Assembly: GCA_031177445.1 (NCBI GenBank)
Contig: JAPSGP010000239.1
Location: 1-5,348, forward strand
DNA length: 5,348 nucleotides
Source of the DNA: Acidimicrobiia bacterium
Lineage (GTDB): Bacteria > Actinomycetota > Acidimicrobiia > IMCC26256 > JACDBD01
Direction of reading: 5' to 3'
Shown here piece after piece: positions 4,609-5,348 of this stretch (position 1 is its first letter; every line of letters begins with the position of its first letter). The notes beneath the pieces were generated by a model, which was not told where the DNA came from, did no database searches, and saw nothing but the letters and a program-made list of their open reading frames with translations. The position numbers and the translations under genes are program-made.

Positions 4609-5348
4609 ATGGTGACCATTCGCGAGGCCGCCACCGTCATGTTGCTTCGCGACGCCCCCGAGCTCGAGGTCTTCATGCTGCGCCGCCACCCGCGGATCGT
4701 GTTCGCCGGCGGCGCCTCGGTGTTCCCGGGCGGAGCGGTCGATCCCGAAGACCGGGCTCCCGAGCTGCTCGCCCGGTGCACGGGCCGCGACGACCAGGCG
4801 GCGAGCCGCCTCCTCGGGCTCCCCGCCGGGGGCCTCGGCTTCTGGGTGGCCGCCATCCGGGAGGCGTTCGAGGAGGCAGGGGTGCTGCTCGCCCGGTCTG
4901 CCTCCGGCAGCGTGCTCGACCTGCTGGGACCGACGGTCGATCGGCTCGAGGCGGCCCGAGTCGCACTCGCGGCCGGGGAGCGCACCTTCCTCGACGTGGT
5001 CCTCGCCGAAGACCTCGTCCTCGACGCCGGCGCACTCCATCTCTTCTCGCACTGGATCACCCCGGCCGGCGCGCCACGCCGCTACGACACATGGTTCTTC
5101 GTCGCGGCCGCGCCTCATGGGCACACGTACCGCCACGACGACGTGGAAGCGGTGGCGTCGGGATGGATCACGCCGGGCGAAGCGCTCCGCCAGGGGGAGC
5201 AGGGCGAGCTCGACCTGATCCTCCCGACCCAGTTCAGCCTGGCGCAGCTCGCCCGGTTCCCAACCTCTGGCGCGTTCCTGGCGGCGGTGCACGCCGCGAC
5301 CGATGCCGCCGCAGGCCAGCCCCGTCTGCTCCCGGCCGGCAACGGAGC
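4609..5348 (+). CDS. NUDIX hydrolase of the NUDT19 (acyl-CoA diphosphatase-like) type, 3' end missing
   Basis: The first 246 residues of a NUDIX hydrolase; the gene continues past the right edge. The Nudix box is split: FPGGAVDPED (39-48) carries its first half, and after about 35 inserted residues the second half AIREAFEEAGVLL (82-94) supplies the metal-binding glutamates of REUxEExGU (R84, E85, E88, E89). This insertion within the box, together with AIREAFEEAGVLL and RRYDTWFFVAA (157-167), is characteristic of NUDT19/RP2-like proteins, whose animal members hydrolyse the diphosphate of CoA and acyl-CoA with magnesium or manganese. CoA as substrate is therefore likely but not shown. The ATG at 4609 follows GAGG (4598-4601) at seven bases, and an in-frame TGA at 4597-4599 rules out an upstream start; GTG at 4612 is the only close alternative. 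It is 159 bases from the LLM gene in the same direction and probably has its own promoter. Confidence 0.93.
   Translation, partial: MVTIREAATVMLLRDAPELEVFMLRRHPRIVFAGGASVFPGGAVDPEDRAPELLARCTGRDDQAASRLLGLPAGGLGFWVAAIREAFEEAGVLLARSASGSVLDLLGPTVDRLEAARVALAAGERTFLDVVLAEDLVLDAGALHLFSHWITPAGAPRRYDTWFFVAAAPHGHTYRHDDVEAVASGWITPGEALRQGEQGELDLILPTQFSLAQLARFPTSGAFLAAVHAATDAAAGQPRLLPAGNG

Noticed and set aside
3247..5292. A 681-codon open frame on the minus strand covering the WhiB, LLM and NUDIX genes
   Set aside because: It lies antisense to three genes with clear family motifs and spans their intergenic gaps. Its translation is low-complexity, rich in Arg, His, Ala and Gly, with no recognisable domain. 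Long antisense frames are expected in GC-rich DNA.

Overview
The window is GC-rich with the codon pattern of a high-GC actinobacterium. Three gene families point the same way: a WhiB-type iron-sulfur regulator (found only in actinobacteria and their phages), a coenzyme F420-type luciferase-like oxidoreductase, and a pair of Get3/ArsA-like ATPases of the kind encoded by Rv3679-Rv3680 in Mycobacterium tuberculosis. The genus cannot be told from the sequence. A deep-branching class such as Acidimicrobiia is possible but unproven.

Layout. On the minus strand, from 1692 down to the left edge, lie two ArsA/Get3-like ATPase genes joined by a 4-base ATGA overlap; the second runs off the window. Facing away from them, after only 27 bases, is a plus-strand gene (1720-3108) for a membrane protein of the NfeD family, with a secretion signal, a ClpP-like domain, about five membrane helices and a C-terminal OB-fold. 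A small WhiB gene (3181-3450) follows. A 123-base gap then holds a striking 43-base dyad. Next come a luciferase-like (LLM) F420-dependent oxidoreductase (3574-4449), a 159-base gap with a 13-base palindrome, and a NUDIX hydrolase of the NUDT19 type (4609 to the right edge, incomplete).

How it may fit together. The ATPase pair looks like a co-translated heterodimer whose active-site residues are split between the two subunits. The divergent NfeD protein appears to have lost both catalytic residues of its protease domain and has no stomatin/slipin partner beside it. A tail-anchored or membrane-protein handling ATPase, a membrane-bound pseudoprotease and a redox-sensing regulator side by side suggest a membrane-protein quality-control or stress module. 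That is inference from gene order only. The LLM and NUDIX genes look like ordinary metabolic neighbours with their own control regions.

I saw no tRNA, rRNA, CRISPR array, insertion sequence or phage gene. Coding density is high; the only gaps over 100 bases are 3451-3573 and 4450-4608, both described below.
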